From: Stakelama marina | Lineage (GTDB): Bacteria; Pseudomonadota; Alphaproteobacteria; Sphingomonadales; Sphingomonadaceae | Length of the DNA stretch: 64,000 nt | Assembly: GCF_018122655.1 (NCBI RefSeq) | Contig: NZ_JAGRQC010000001.1 | Coordinates: forward strand, 62,001 to 126,000 | Direction: 5' to 3' | Shown here: piece by piece, positions 14,569 through 21,638 of the stretch | How the letters are laid out: every line of letters begins with the position of its first letter | Position numbering within the stretch: the stretch's first letter is position 1 | The notes under the pieces: generated by a model | Told to the model about the DNA's origin: nothing | The model's input: the letters and a program-made list of their open reading frames with translations, nothing else | The model's database searches: none | Program-made: the position numbers and the translations under genes

Positions 14569-14802
14569 ATGTCCGTACTCAACGATATCCAGGTCGACTG
14601 CACCATCATGCTGGGATCGACCACGCTGCCGATCCGCGAAGTGCTCAAGATGAGCCGCGGCGCGATGATTCCGCTCGACTGCAAGGAAGACGATCCCACG
14701 CTGGTTTTCGTCAACGGCCGGGTGGTCGCCAAGGGGCAGATCCGCGTCGCCGGCGACAAGATGTCGCTGCAGGTCGACGACGTCGTTCGCCGGGAAGGCT
14801 GA
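14569..14802 (+). CDS. Second, short FliN-family motor switch protein
   Basis: 77 aa, essentially just a SpoA/FliN domain: QVDCTIMLGSTTLPIREVLK, then RGAMIPLDCKEDDPTLVFVN and GRVVAKGQIRV. It lacks the acidic N-terminal extension of the 124-aa FliN at 2015. It leads a plus-strand unit with fliO (4 bases away, ending at 14802) and fliP, the normal place of fliN in many bacteria, so this copy may be the ancestral one. The two FliNs could form mixed C-rings or divide tasks; which is essential cannot be told. Confidence 0.88.
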   Translation: MSVLNDIQVDCTIMLGSTTLPIREVLKMSRGAMIPLDCKEDDPTLVFVNGRVVAKGQIRVAGDKMSLQVDDVVRREG

Positions 14803-14805
14803 GAA

Positions 14806-15246
14806 GTGGAAGCACTGGCTATCATTCGCACGCTGGGCGCGCTCACCATCGTGCTCGGCCTGCTGGCCGGCGCGCTGTGGGTGGTGCGCCGCTATGACCT
14901 GCGCCTGCCTGGACGCGTGGGCGGTCATTCGGGCCGCCGGCTCGAACTGGTCGAACGGCTGGGCATCGACCAGCGCCGTTCCGCGGTGCTCCTGCGCCGC
15001 GATGGTCGCGAACACCTTATCATCCTGTCGCCGGAAGGGCATCTGATGGTCGAAACCGTTGACCACGCTTCCACCGAACCGGCGGAAGCGATGCCCGAAA
15101 CTGAATTCGCCGAGATGGTCGAAACCGATATGGCCGAGGCAACAGCCGAACCGCGCAGCTTCGCCGACTTCGTCGATGCGGTGCTCGATCGGTCGGGCGT
15201 GTCGCTGCCGTCCTGGTTCAACCGCCTGCTCAAACGGAACGCCTGA
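14806..15246 (+). CDS. fliO: Flagellar biosynthesis protein FliO
   Basis: 146 aa with one N-terminal transmembrane helix (LGALTIVLGLLAGALWVVRR) and a cytoplasmic domain with the FliO pattern SGRRLELVERLGIDQRRSAV, then LLRRDGREHLIILSPEG. FliO helps assemble the FliP ring. The start is GTG, 3 bases after the fliN2 stop, and the gene ends one base before the fliP ATG. FliO is weakly conserved, but the context fliN-fliO-fliP is decisive. Confidence 0.9.
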   Translation: MEALAIIRTLGALTIVLGLLAGALWVVRRYDLRLPGRVGGHSGRRLELVERLGIDQRRSAVLLRRDGREHLIILSPEGHLMVETVDHASTEPAEAMPETEFAEMVETDMAEATAEPRSFADFVDAVLDRSGVSLPSWFNRLLKRNA

Positions 15247-15247
15247 C

Positions 15248-15985
15248 ATGAAACCCGTTCACCTGTTGCGCGTCGCTGCGGTCGCGGGCCTTCTGCTGAT
15301 GCCCGCCGAGGCGCTGGCACAGAGCGCGACCTTCGACCTTGGCGGCGATGGTTCGCTGTCGGGACGCGTCATCCAGCTCGTGCTGATGCTGACGGTGCTC
15401 AGCCTTGCGCCGGGCATATTGATGACGGTCACATCGTTCACGCGGATCGTGGTGGCGCTGTCGCTGCTGCGCACCGGCATCGGTGCGCCCGGCGTGCCGC
15501 CGAATCCGGTCATCATCAGCCTGGCGCTGTTCCTGTCGTTCTTCGTCATGGCGCCGACCTTCGAAAAGGCGTGGGATCAGGGCGTTACCCCCTACACCGC
15601 GGGCAAGATCAGCGAGGAACAGGCGTTCGAACGCACTGCGGCGCCTTTCCGTACGTTCATGCTGGGCCAGGTCAATGAAAGCGATCTCGGCCTGTTCGTA
15701 GAGCTGTCGGGCAAGCCGGCGGCGAGCCGGAACGACCTGCCGCTTTCGACGCTGGTCCCGGCCTTCATGATCTCCGAACTGCGCCGCGCGTTCGAAATCG
15801 GCTTCCTGCTGCTCCTGCCTTTCCTGGTGATCGACCTGGCGGTGTCGGCGGTGCTGATGGCGATGGGCATGATGATGTTGCCGCCACCGACAATATCCTT
15901 GCCGATGAAGATCATATTCTTCGTGCTGGTCGATGGCTGGGCGCTGGTCGCCGGGTCGCTGGTCAGGAGCTTCGGGGGAGGCTGA
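15248..15985 (+). CDS. fliP: Flagellar export channel protein FliP
   Basis: 245 aa. FliP forms most of the FliPQR secretion pore. It has a cleavable signal peptide (LLLMPAEALAQ), the first conserved block VLSLAPGILMTVTSFTRIVV, the second ENPVII-like block (GVPPNPVIISLALFLSFFVM), and the C-terminal SELRRAFEIGFLLLLPFLVI. The ATG was chosen one base after the fliO stop because it begins the signal peptide. Last gene of the short plus-strand unit. Confidence 0.96.
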   Translation: MKPVHLLRVAAVAGLLLMPAEALAQSATFDLGGDGSLSGRVIQLVLMLTVLSLAPGILMTVTSFTRIVVALSLLRTGIGAPGVPPNPVIISLALFLSFFVMAPTFEKAWDQGVTPYTAGKISEEQAFERTAAPFRTFMLGQVNESDLGLFVELSGKPAASRNDLPLSTLVPAFMISELRRAFEIGFLLLLPFLVIDLAVSAVLMAMGMMMLPPPTISLPMKIIFFVLVDGWALVAGSLVRSFGGG

Positions 15986-16001
15986 CACGCCGCCCCCGAA
16001 G
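15970..16001. terminator. Hairpin spanning the fliP stop codon, between convergent genes
   Basis: CTTCGGGGGaGGC pairs with GCCgCCCCCGAAG (one mismatch) around a 6-base loop that contains the fliP TGA. It sits between fliP and the convergent PilZ gene. No T run follows on either strand, so intrinsic termination is uncertain; it may instead stabilise the 3' ends. Confidence 0.4.
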
Positions 16002-16008
16002 GAAACGA

Positions 16009-16668
16009 TTACTGCGCGCTATCGTCCTCGGCGAAGCGGACCGCCTGATCGTCGAGCCACGGCGCAAGCGATGCGAAGCCGAGCTTTTCGGTAAAGAAGA
16101 TGCCCGCACTGTCTTCATCCGCCCAGCGAATGGTGCCGTGGCAGCGAGGCAGTCCAGGGATCGCGAGGTGACATTCGCTTCCCTGAGGCAGCGCCGCCGA
16201 GGTGCCGAGGCGCACTCCGCCGGGAGAGATGTCGAACACGCGGACATCGTGCCTTTTGCCCTCGATCGTCAGGACGGCGCGCGTGCGCGTGGCGAAGCGG
16301 GGCGCGCGAATAGAAACATTGCGCGCCAGCGGCAGCACCGGAGGGCGCAACAGCGAACGGCTGTCGATGGGCGCGGAAAACTTGATACCCGCGGTCGTGC
16401 CGCTGGCCCATGCGACATGGCCGCGCACCGGGCTTTCGTTGCGCGCAGCAACCTCGACGCGCTGGCCGACCTTCAGCGGGGAAAAGGTTTCGATCTGCAT
16501 GCCGCCTGACGAGACGTTGCGGATGCGGCAGATGCCGTCGCCGCGATCGGTGCGCAAACGGCCGAGCAGGAACAGCGTGACCGTACGGGCCGCGCGGTCG
16601 CGCGGCTCGGTACCCGCGTCGCCCTGGCTGACGGAACGGGCTTCCTGATTATGTTCGGTGTGGAGCAT
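16009..16668 (-). CDS. Tandem PilZ-domain protein, probable c-di-GMP motility effector
   Basis: 219 aa with two PilZ-like domains. The first (about 28-105) has NVSSGGMQI but no clean RxxxR. The second (about 125-212) has both halves of the c-di-GMP signature: RFATR and DISPGG. It is the last gene of the operon containing motA, cheA, motB and fliL; adjacency to motB/fliL suggests a flagellar brake or biofilm switch comparable in role to YcgR. The ATG is preceded by GAGGA and starts 16 bases after the fliL stop. C-di-GMP binding is predicted from the motif; the motor link is inference. Confidence 0.8.
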   Translation of the reverse strand: MLHTEHNQEARSVSQGDAGTEPRDRAARTVTLFLLGRLRTDRGDGICRIRNVSSGGMQIETFSPLKVGQRVEVAARNESPVRGHVAWASGTTAGIKFSAPIDSRSLLRPPVLPLARNVSIRAPRFATRTRAVLTIEGKRHDVRVFDISPGGVRLGTSAALPQGSECHLAIPGLPRCHGTIRWADEDSAGIFFTEKLGFASLAPWLDDQAVRFAEDDSAQ

Positions 16669-16684
16669 GGTTCTGTCCTCAGTC

Positions 16685-17140
16685 TTATGCTGGCGTGGCT
16701 TGTGCGATGGCGATGGCCGATACGGCGCCTTTCCCGAAGGCGGCATCGGCTGCTTGCCGAACGACGTTGCGAAAGACCTCGAGCGTTGGAAGCGTGCCGT
16801 CGGGGCCGCTCGCCATCGGCTGGCGATAGGTTCGCATATTGATTTCGTGCCGCAGCAGCGGCAGCCGCGCTGAGATGTCGTCGGCGCGGTCGGCAGGAAC
16901 TTCCAGCGCCAGCTGGAACGACACATAGCCGGCGAGCCGCTCTCCGTCGGGAAGGACGAGCGGCGCCAGAACATTATCGACATCGACAAATGTCGTCGGC
17001 TCGGCATCCTCGTGCCCTGCGGCGCCCGCGGCAGGTGGCGGGCCGAGAAGAATCGTGGTCGCATAGGCAGCGCCGCCGCCTACGCCTATGCCGCCGGCGA
17101 GAAGCGCGAGCGGGACGAGAAGTTTCTTTACCGATGGCAT
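16685..17140 (-). CDS. fliL: Flagellar basal-body-associated protein FliL
   Basis: 151 aa with one N-terminal membrane anchor (KLLVPLALLAGGIGVGGGAA) and a periplasmic domain resembling FliL: PTTFVDVDNVLAPLVLPDGE, then YVSFQLALEVPADRADDISA and a helix ending in LPTLEVFRNVVRQAADAAFG. FliL associates with the stator and supports torque. It lies directly after motB, which supports the assignment; FliL is weakly conserved at sequence level. Confidence 0.8.
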   Translation of the reverse strand: MPSVKKLLVPLALLAGGIGVGGGAAYATTILLGPPPAAGAAGHEDAEPTTFVDVDNVLAPLVLPDGERLAGYVSFQLALEVPADRADDISARLPLLRHEINMRTYRQPMASGPDGTLPTLEVFRNVVRQAADAAFGKGAVSAIAIAQATPA

Positions 17141-17150
17141 GGCGGACTCC

Positions 17151-18011
17151 TCAAAAGCGGAAACTCGTATCGGGGGGCAGGGCCGATCCGGCGGCCTGAA
17201 GCACGATCGTGATGCGGCGATTTTCCGGCCGGTTCGGCTGGTCCGGATAAACAGGCTGCGTGCCCGCCATTGCGATCACCTGCGTGAAGCGATCGGGCGA
17301 AAGCCCCGCTGCGATCATCGCGTTGCGCGCGGCCTGGGCCCGGTCGCCGGACAATTTCCAATTGGCATCGCTCAGGCCCCCGCGCGCGTCGGTATGGCCC
17401 TCGATCGCGATCTGAACACCGCTGTCGGAAACCTTGCGCGCGATCCGCGACAGGAGCGTGATCGCAAAGGGATTGAGCTTCGCGGTACCGCTGTGGAACA
17501 TCGCGCGCTTGGCGGTGTCCATCAGGCTGATGCTGAGCGTATCGTCCTTTTCCTGCACATCGACGTTGTTCGATGCGTCATCCTTTGCCCGCACGGTGTC
17601 GAGATCGATGCGAAGTTCCTGCGCCAGTACGCGCAAGGCCGCGTCGGGCACCGTCGCGGTGCCGCCGCGCGCTGCGCCTGCGGTCGCCGCTTCCATCGCT
17701 GGCGTGCCGGTGGCGGAGCGGCTGTTCGACTGGGCGTTGCGGCTGTTGCCGGCGCTTGCCGCGCCCGCCATCGTCTGCGCCGCGCCGATGGCGCTCGAGC
17801 TGCTGGGATCGGCTGGAGAGAAATATTCGGCCAGCCCCTTGAGCATCTGCTTGTCGGGATTCGAAATAAGCCAGAGCAGCATGAAGAACGCCATCATCGC
17901 GGTGACGAAGTCGGCATAGGCGACCTTCCACGCACCGCCGTGATGGCCGCCGCCGACGACCTTTTTCACGCGCCGGATGACGATCGGGCGTTCGGCGTTC
18001 TCCAGCGGCAT
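17151..18011 (-). CDS. motB: Flagellar stator protein MotB
   Basis: 286 aa. MotB anchors the stator to peptidoglycan. The N-terminal transmembrane helix carries the proton-binding Asp34 in VAYADFVTAMMAFFMLLWLI. A long Ala/Ser-rich linker follows, then an OmpA-like peptidoglycan-binding domain (about 150-280; IAIEGHTDARGGLSDANWKL, then SGDRAQAARNAMI and NRRITIVL). It is ten genes downstream of motA in the same apparent operon, an unusual separation of stator partners. Confidence 0.94.
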   Translation of the reverse strand: MPLENAERPIVIRRVKKVVGGGHHGGAWKVAYADFVTAMMAFFMLLWLISNPDKQMLKGLAEYFSPADPSSSSAIGAAQTMAGAASAGNSRNAQSNSRSATGTPAMEAATAGAARGGTATVPDAALRVLAQELRIDLDTVRAKDDASNNVDVQEKDDTLSISLMDTAKRAMFHSGTAKLNPFAITLLSRIARKVSDSGVQIAIEGHTDARGGLSDANWKLSGDRAQAARNAMIAAGLSPDRFTQVIAMAGTQPVYPDQPNRPENRRITIVLQAAGSALPPDTSFRF

Positions 18012-18012
18012 T

Positions 18013-18303
18013 TCAGGCCGCCTTCATCGCATCGCGAAGGCGTTGCTGGACGCATTCCAGGCGCACCCCCTCGACGGCCTCGTGCGAGTGAGCGCCGGCG
18101 GCGAGCCTGTCGAGCAGCTGCGCGCTCTCGCCGGTTCGCTGGATGACGAGGTCGAATGCCTGAAGCCGGTCGAGATGACGCAGGGCGATGTCGTCATCGG
18201 CAACCAGAACGTTGGCGAGTTCCTCCACCAACGCGCCTACCTGACGCATTTCCTCTGCGATCGCGCGACACAGGTCGGCGGCGTGATGATCGTGATTGTC
18301 CAT
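18013..18303 (-). CDS. Small helical protein of unknown function in the che-mot operon
   Basis: 96 aa, not recognised. It is acidic, predicted mostly helical (HHAADLCRAIAEEMRQVGAL; DRLQAFDLVIQRTGESAQLL), cysteine-poor and without a signal or membrane segment. It ends one base before motB and starts 42 bases after cheD. Placement inside a motility operon points to a chemotaxis or motor accessory role, but no motif proves it. The pattern of two amphipathic helices is loosely reminiscent of CheZ-like or four-helix adaptors; I saw no DxxxQ motif. Confidence 0.7.
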   Translation of the reverse strand: MDNHDHHAADLCRAIAEEMRQVGALVEELANVLVADDDIALRHLDRLQAFDLVIQRTGESAQLLDRLAAGAHSHEAVEGVRLECVQQRLRDAMKAA

Positions 18304-18345
18304 ACTATATTCTAGAAGATCGGCGGGCCGAGAGGCGGCCTCGCG

Positions 18346-18858
18346 TCAGAACAGTTCGAGGTCGTTGCCGGCGATACGCTGCGGTTTCTGGACCGGCGGA
18401 ACGTCGTTGACCTTGATAGAGCGGACCTTGCCGTCAAAGGGCAGGAATTCGACCTTTCGCGCCTGGTTTCCGCCAAGGTCGCGGTGACGGATCGGGATCG
18501 CTTCCATCTCCATGAAGCGGAGCGCGAACGCGGCGTTGCTGCTGCCGATCGAACCCAGCCCGGCGATGATGTTGGCACCGCCATAGACATGCCCGCACAG
18601 CCGTTCGCGCTTGGCGCCAGAGTGCATCATGTCGTTGATGAGAAGTTCCATCGCGTGGATGCCGTATCGCTGCATGTCTTCGCTGCGCACCTCCTGCCCG
18701 GGCGTCGGTTCGCCGAGCAGGAAGTGGTTCATTCCCCCGACCTTCGCCGTGGAATCGTGGAGGCAGACCGCGACGCAGGACCCCAAGACGGTCGTCAGCA
18801 TGACGCCCGGTTCGGCCATGACGCGGTGCTCGCCCTGGATGATCGCGACCCTGCGCAT
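18346..18858 (-). CDS. cheD: Chemoreceptor glutamine deamidase CheD
   Basis: 170 aa. CheD deamidates receptor glutamines and in some bacteria links to CheC. The catalytic pair is visible: Cys28 in LTTVLGSCVAVCLHD and His45 in GGMNHFLL. The family block GAKRERLCGHVYGGANIIAG follows. It sits 4 bases after the cheY stop within the larger chemotaxis operon. No CheC or CheX was found nearby. Confidence 0.95.
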   Translation of the reverse strand: MRRVAIIQGEHRVMAEPGVMLTTVLGSCVAVCLHDSTAKVGGMNHFLLGEPTPGQEVRSEDMQRYGIHAMELLINDMMHSGAKRERLCGHVYGGANIIAGLGSIGSSNAAFALRFMEMEAIPIRHRDLGGNQARKVEFLPFDGKVRSIKVNDVPPVQKPQRIAGNDLELF

Positions 18859-18862
18859 GGCG

Positions 18863-19252
18863 TCAGGTCAGCGCCCCGAAGACGCGCTCGATCTTTTCCT
18901 TCAGCGCGGCGGGCGCGAAGGGTTTGACGACATAGTTGTTGACGCCCATCTCCGCCGCCTTCTGGACGATTTCCTTTTCCGCCGACGCGGTCAGCATGAT
19001 GAAGACGGTCTTGCCGATCACTGCGTCCTTGCGAACTTCCTGCAGGAATTGCAGTCCGTCCATTTCGGGCATGTTATAGTCGGAAATGATGAGGTGAACG
19101 CGGTCGGCGCGGACAGCCTCAAGCGCTTCGGTCGCGCTTGCCTTGTCGCGGACGTCGCGAAAGCCCAGATCCTGCAGCGTGCGACGGATCATCGCGCGCA
19201 TGCTCGTCTGGTCGTCGACCACCATCACCCTGATTGCAGATGCTGCCGGCAT
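18863..19252 (-). CDS. cheY: Chemotaxis response regulator CheY (motor-type)
   Basis: 129-aa single receiver domain with the acidic pair (VVDDQTSM), phosphoacceptor Asp58 (LIISDYNMPEMDGLQFL), Thr in MLTASAE and Lys in YVVKPF. It most resembles motor-binding CheY, including NYVVKPFAP. It is one of three CheY-type genes in the window and lies between cheB and cheD in the operon that also carries motA and motB. Confidence 0.93.
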   Translation of the reverse strand: MPAASAIRVMVVDDQTSMRAMIRRTLQDLGFRDVRDKASATEALEAVRADRVHLIISDYNMPEMDGLQFLQEVRKDAVIGKTVFIMLTASAEKEIVQKAAEMGVNNYVVKPFAPAALKEKIERVFGALT

Positions 19253-19261
19253 TGAATACTC

Positions 19262-20272
19262 CTAATTCTTGCGGCACGCCGCGAGGATAGCCTCGGGCAG
19301 CGCCGACAACCCCAATTCGCGTTCCACCGCGCCCCGTGCGGCTGCCGCGCCCGGCATGCCATGCACGACGCAACTCGCGGCGTTCTGGCCCAAGGTGCTC
19401 GCGCCGGCCTGACGCATGGCGAGAAGGCCATCCGCGCCGTCGTCGCCCATGCCCGTCAGGATCACGCCGACCGCACGGCGTCCAAGCGGCACCACCGACC
19501 GGAACAGCATATCGACCGAGGGACGGTGACCGGACACGCGTTCGGCTTCGATCAGGCGGATGTTGCCGCGCGGACCGTTTGCGAGCGTCATGTGCCGGTC
19601 GCCCCCAGGAGCAATATAGACGGTTCCACGCGCGATCGGCGTGCGATCCGTCGCTTCGACGACACGCATCGCGCATACGCCGTCGAGGCGGCTTGCAAAG
19701 CTGGTCGTGAAGGCTGGCGGCATGTGCTGCACGATCAGAATCGGCGGCGTATCGGCGGGCAGGGCAGGAAGGATCGTGAAGAGCGCTTCCACCCCGCCGG
19801 TCGAGGCGCCGATGGCGATGACCCGGTCGTCGATGCCGCCGGCGGACCCTGTGATGCGTTCGGGCTGGTTGATGCGGCGGACCGTCGACTGGGCGGCGGC
19901 CTTCACCTTGTCGCGCAGCGTATTGCCCGCTTCGGCGAGGTCGGAGGCCTTTGCCGACGGCTTTTCCACACAGTCGGTCGCGCCGAGGCGCAGCGCCTCG
20001 ATCGTGACCTCCGCGCCGCGCGCGGTCAGTGTCGAGCACATGACCACAGGCATCGGCCGCAGTCGCATGATCTTTTCGAGAAACGAAAGGCCGTCCATGC
20101 CGGGCATTTCGACGTCCAGCGTCACGACATCGGGGTTCAGCTCCTTGATCATCGCACGCGCGGCATTCGGCTCGGGCGCTGCGCCGACGACCTCGATTTC
20201 GGGGTCGGCCTCTAGGATCGAGCTTATCGTCGCGCTGTCGTCGACGATCAATGTGCGGATCGGCCGTGTCAT
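19262..20272 (-). CDS. cheB: Protein-glutamate methylesterase CheB
   Basis: 336 aa: receiver domain (Asp53 in TLDVEMPGMDGLSFL), linker with the conserved IEALRLGATDCVEKP end, and the C-terminal esterase with Ser157 (GASTGG), His183 (VQHMPPAF) and Asp278 (LTGMGDDGADG). It removes receptor methyl groups and may also deamidate. The ATG overlaps the cheR stop (ATGA); an upstream in-frame ATG lies inside cheR and lacks homology. Confidence 0.95.
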   Translation of the reverse strand: MTRPIRTLIVDDSATISSILEADPEIEVVGAAPEPNAARAMIKELNPDVVTLDVEMPGMDGLSFLEKIMRLRPMPVVMCSTLTARGAEVTIEALRLGATDCVEKPSAKASDLAEAGNTLRDKVKAAAQSTVRRINQPERITGSAGGIDDRVIAIGASTGGVEALFTILPALPADTPPILIVQHMPPAFTTSFASRLDGVCAMRVVEATDRTPIARGTVYIAPGGDRHMTLANGPRGNIRLIEAERVSGHRPSVDMLFRSVVPLGRRAVGVILTGMGDDGADGLLAMRQAGASTLGQNAASCVVHGMPGAAAARGAVERELGLSALPEAILAACRKN

Positions 20273-21147
20273 TGCCCCGCGTCCCTGCGATAGATGGTCT
20301 GGCCGCAACTGGAGAGCATGTCGGCAGCAGGGCCGATCAGCCGCTCGGAATGGCCGATATACAGGTGCCCGCCGGGGCGAAGCATCTGGGCGAAGCGCTG
20401 TTCGAGCTCGGCTTTCGCCGGATCGTCGAAATAGATCATCACGTTGCGGCAGAAGATGACGTCATATTGCTGACGCATCGGCCACTGGCCGAACAGGTTG
20501 AGTTCGCGCGCGGTGACAAGCTGGCGTGCCTGCGGATCGATCGCGAATTCGTTTCCCTGCGCCTGCAGCCATTCGCGGCGATACGCCTCGGGGATCGGCT
20601 CGACCGTCATTTCGGAATAGACACCGCGTCGCGTCGCCGCGACGACATGCGGTGCGATGTCGGTCGCAAGCAGCTTGACGTCGCGGTCGAAAACCCAGCG
20701 AGCGCCCGAACGCGACGGGCCGAGCAGGCACATCACGATCGTGTAGACTTCCTCGCCGCTCGAACAGCCGGCCGACCAGATGCGGATCGGATGTCCAGCC
20801 TCGGCGCGCTGGCGCAGTTCGGGCACCACATGCTCGCGGAAATGTTCGAAATGATGGTTTTCGCGGAAGAAGTGCGTGTGGTTGGTGGTCAGCGCGACGA
20901 CCATCGCCGCGCGTTCCTCGGCATCGCGATCGACGAGCGACAGATAGTCGCGGAACGTCGTCAGCCCATGCGTGCGCAACCGCCGGCTCAGTCGTGAGCA
21001 GACAAGCGTCGTCTTTGCCGGCGACAGCGCGATGCGCGCCTCGCTTTGCATGATGGCTGCGATCCGGGCGAACTCGGCCGGCGCCAGTTCCTCGGCGCCG
21101 GACGCGTCCGCGCCGACCGCGGCGGCGGTGGCGAACGCGGTCGACAT
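20269..21147 (-). CDS. cheR: Chemoreceptor methyltransferase CheR
   Basis: 292 aa. CheR methylates receptor glutamates using S-adenosylmethionine. It has the helical N-domain (KTTLVCSRLSRRLRTHGLTT; FREN near HTHFFRENHHFEHF), the SAM-binding site (IWSAGCSSGEEVYTIVMCLL) and the acidic DVIFCRNVMIYFDDP. It overlaps cheW upstream (TGATG) and cheB downstream (ATGA). The divergent chemoreceptor at 27045 ends in DWQDF, a possible docking tail for this enzyme. Confidence 0.95.
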   Translation of the reverse strand: MSTAFATAAAVGADASGAEELAPAEFARIAAIMQSEARIALSPAKTTLVCSRLSRRLRTHGLTTFRDYLSLVDRDAEERAAMVVALTTNHTHFFRENHHFEHFREHVVPELRQRAEAGHPIRIWSAGCSSGEEVYTIVMCLLGPSRSGARWVFDRDVKLLATDIAPHVVAATRRGVYSEMTVEPIPEAYRREWLQAQGNEFAIDPQARQLVTARELNLFGQWPMRQQYDVIFCRNVMIYFDDPAKAELEQRFAQMLRPGGHLYIGHSERLIGPAADMLSSCGQTIYRRDAGQ

Positions 21148-21638
21148 CAGGCGGCGAGGTCCATGTGCCGCGTCGGGCTGAGCGTTTCGAGGTCGAGCAG
21201 CGACACCATCGTCTGCTCCTTGTCCTCGGCGCCTTCCGAACTGCGCTGGCCAACCTGGACGAGGCCGCTGATGACGCCGCTTTCGAAGCTTTCGACAGAC
21301 GGTGCCGGCTGGATCGAACCTTCGTCCACCGCCACGATGTCGGCGACTTCATCGACCAGGAAACCGGCATGCTTGCCGCCGATATTGACGACGAGGATGC
21401 ACGAGCGCGAATGCAGCACGCTCGGTGCCCAGCCCAGCCGCTCGGCCAGGCCGACGACGGGCACGACATGGCCGCGCAGGTTGGTGACGCCCTTGATGTG
21501 GGCGGGCACGCTGGGAAGCGGAGTGGGCTCTTCCCACTCGCGGATCTCGATCAGCGCCGACATGTCGATGCCGAACATTTGCTTGCCCAGCAGGAAGGTT
21601 ACGATCTTGCGTTCACCCGTGTTTTCAACCGAACTCAT
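21147..21638 (-). CDS. cheW: Chemotaxis coupling protein CheW
   Basis: 163 aa, one CheW domain: KIVTFLLGKQMFGIDMSALI, the NLRG motif in VTNLRGHVVPVVGLAERLG, and VDEVADIVAVDEGSI. CheW links receptors to CheA. The ATG overlaps the cheA stop (ATGA). First of three CheW-type genes in the window. Confidence 0.94.
   Translation of the reverse strand: MSSVENTGERKIVTFLLGKQMFGIDMSALIEIREWEEPTPLPSVPAHIKGVTNLRGHVVPVVGLAERLGWAPSVLHSRSCILVVNIGGKHAGFLVDEVADIVAVDEGSIQPAPSVESFESGVISGLVQVGQRSSEGAEDKEQTMVSLLDLETLSPTRHMDLAA

Noticed and set aside
16009..17064. A longer start for the PilZ protein extending over fliL
   Set aside because: The extra N-terminal part is out-of-frame fliL; the ATG at 16668 has a GAGGA site and starts just after fliL.
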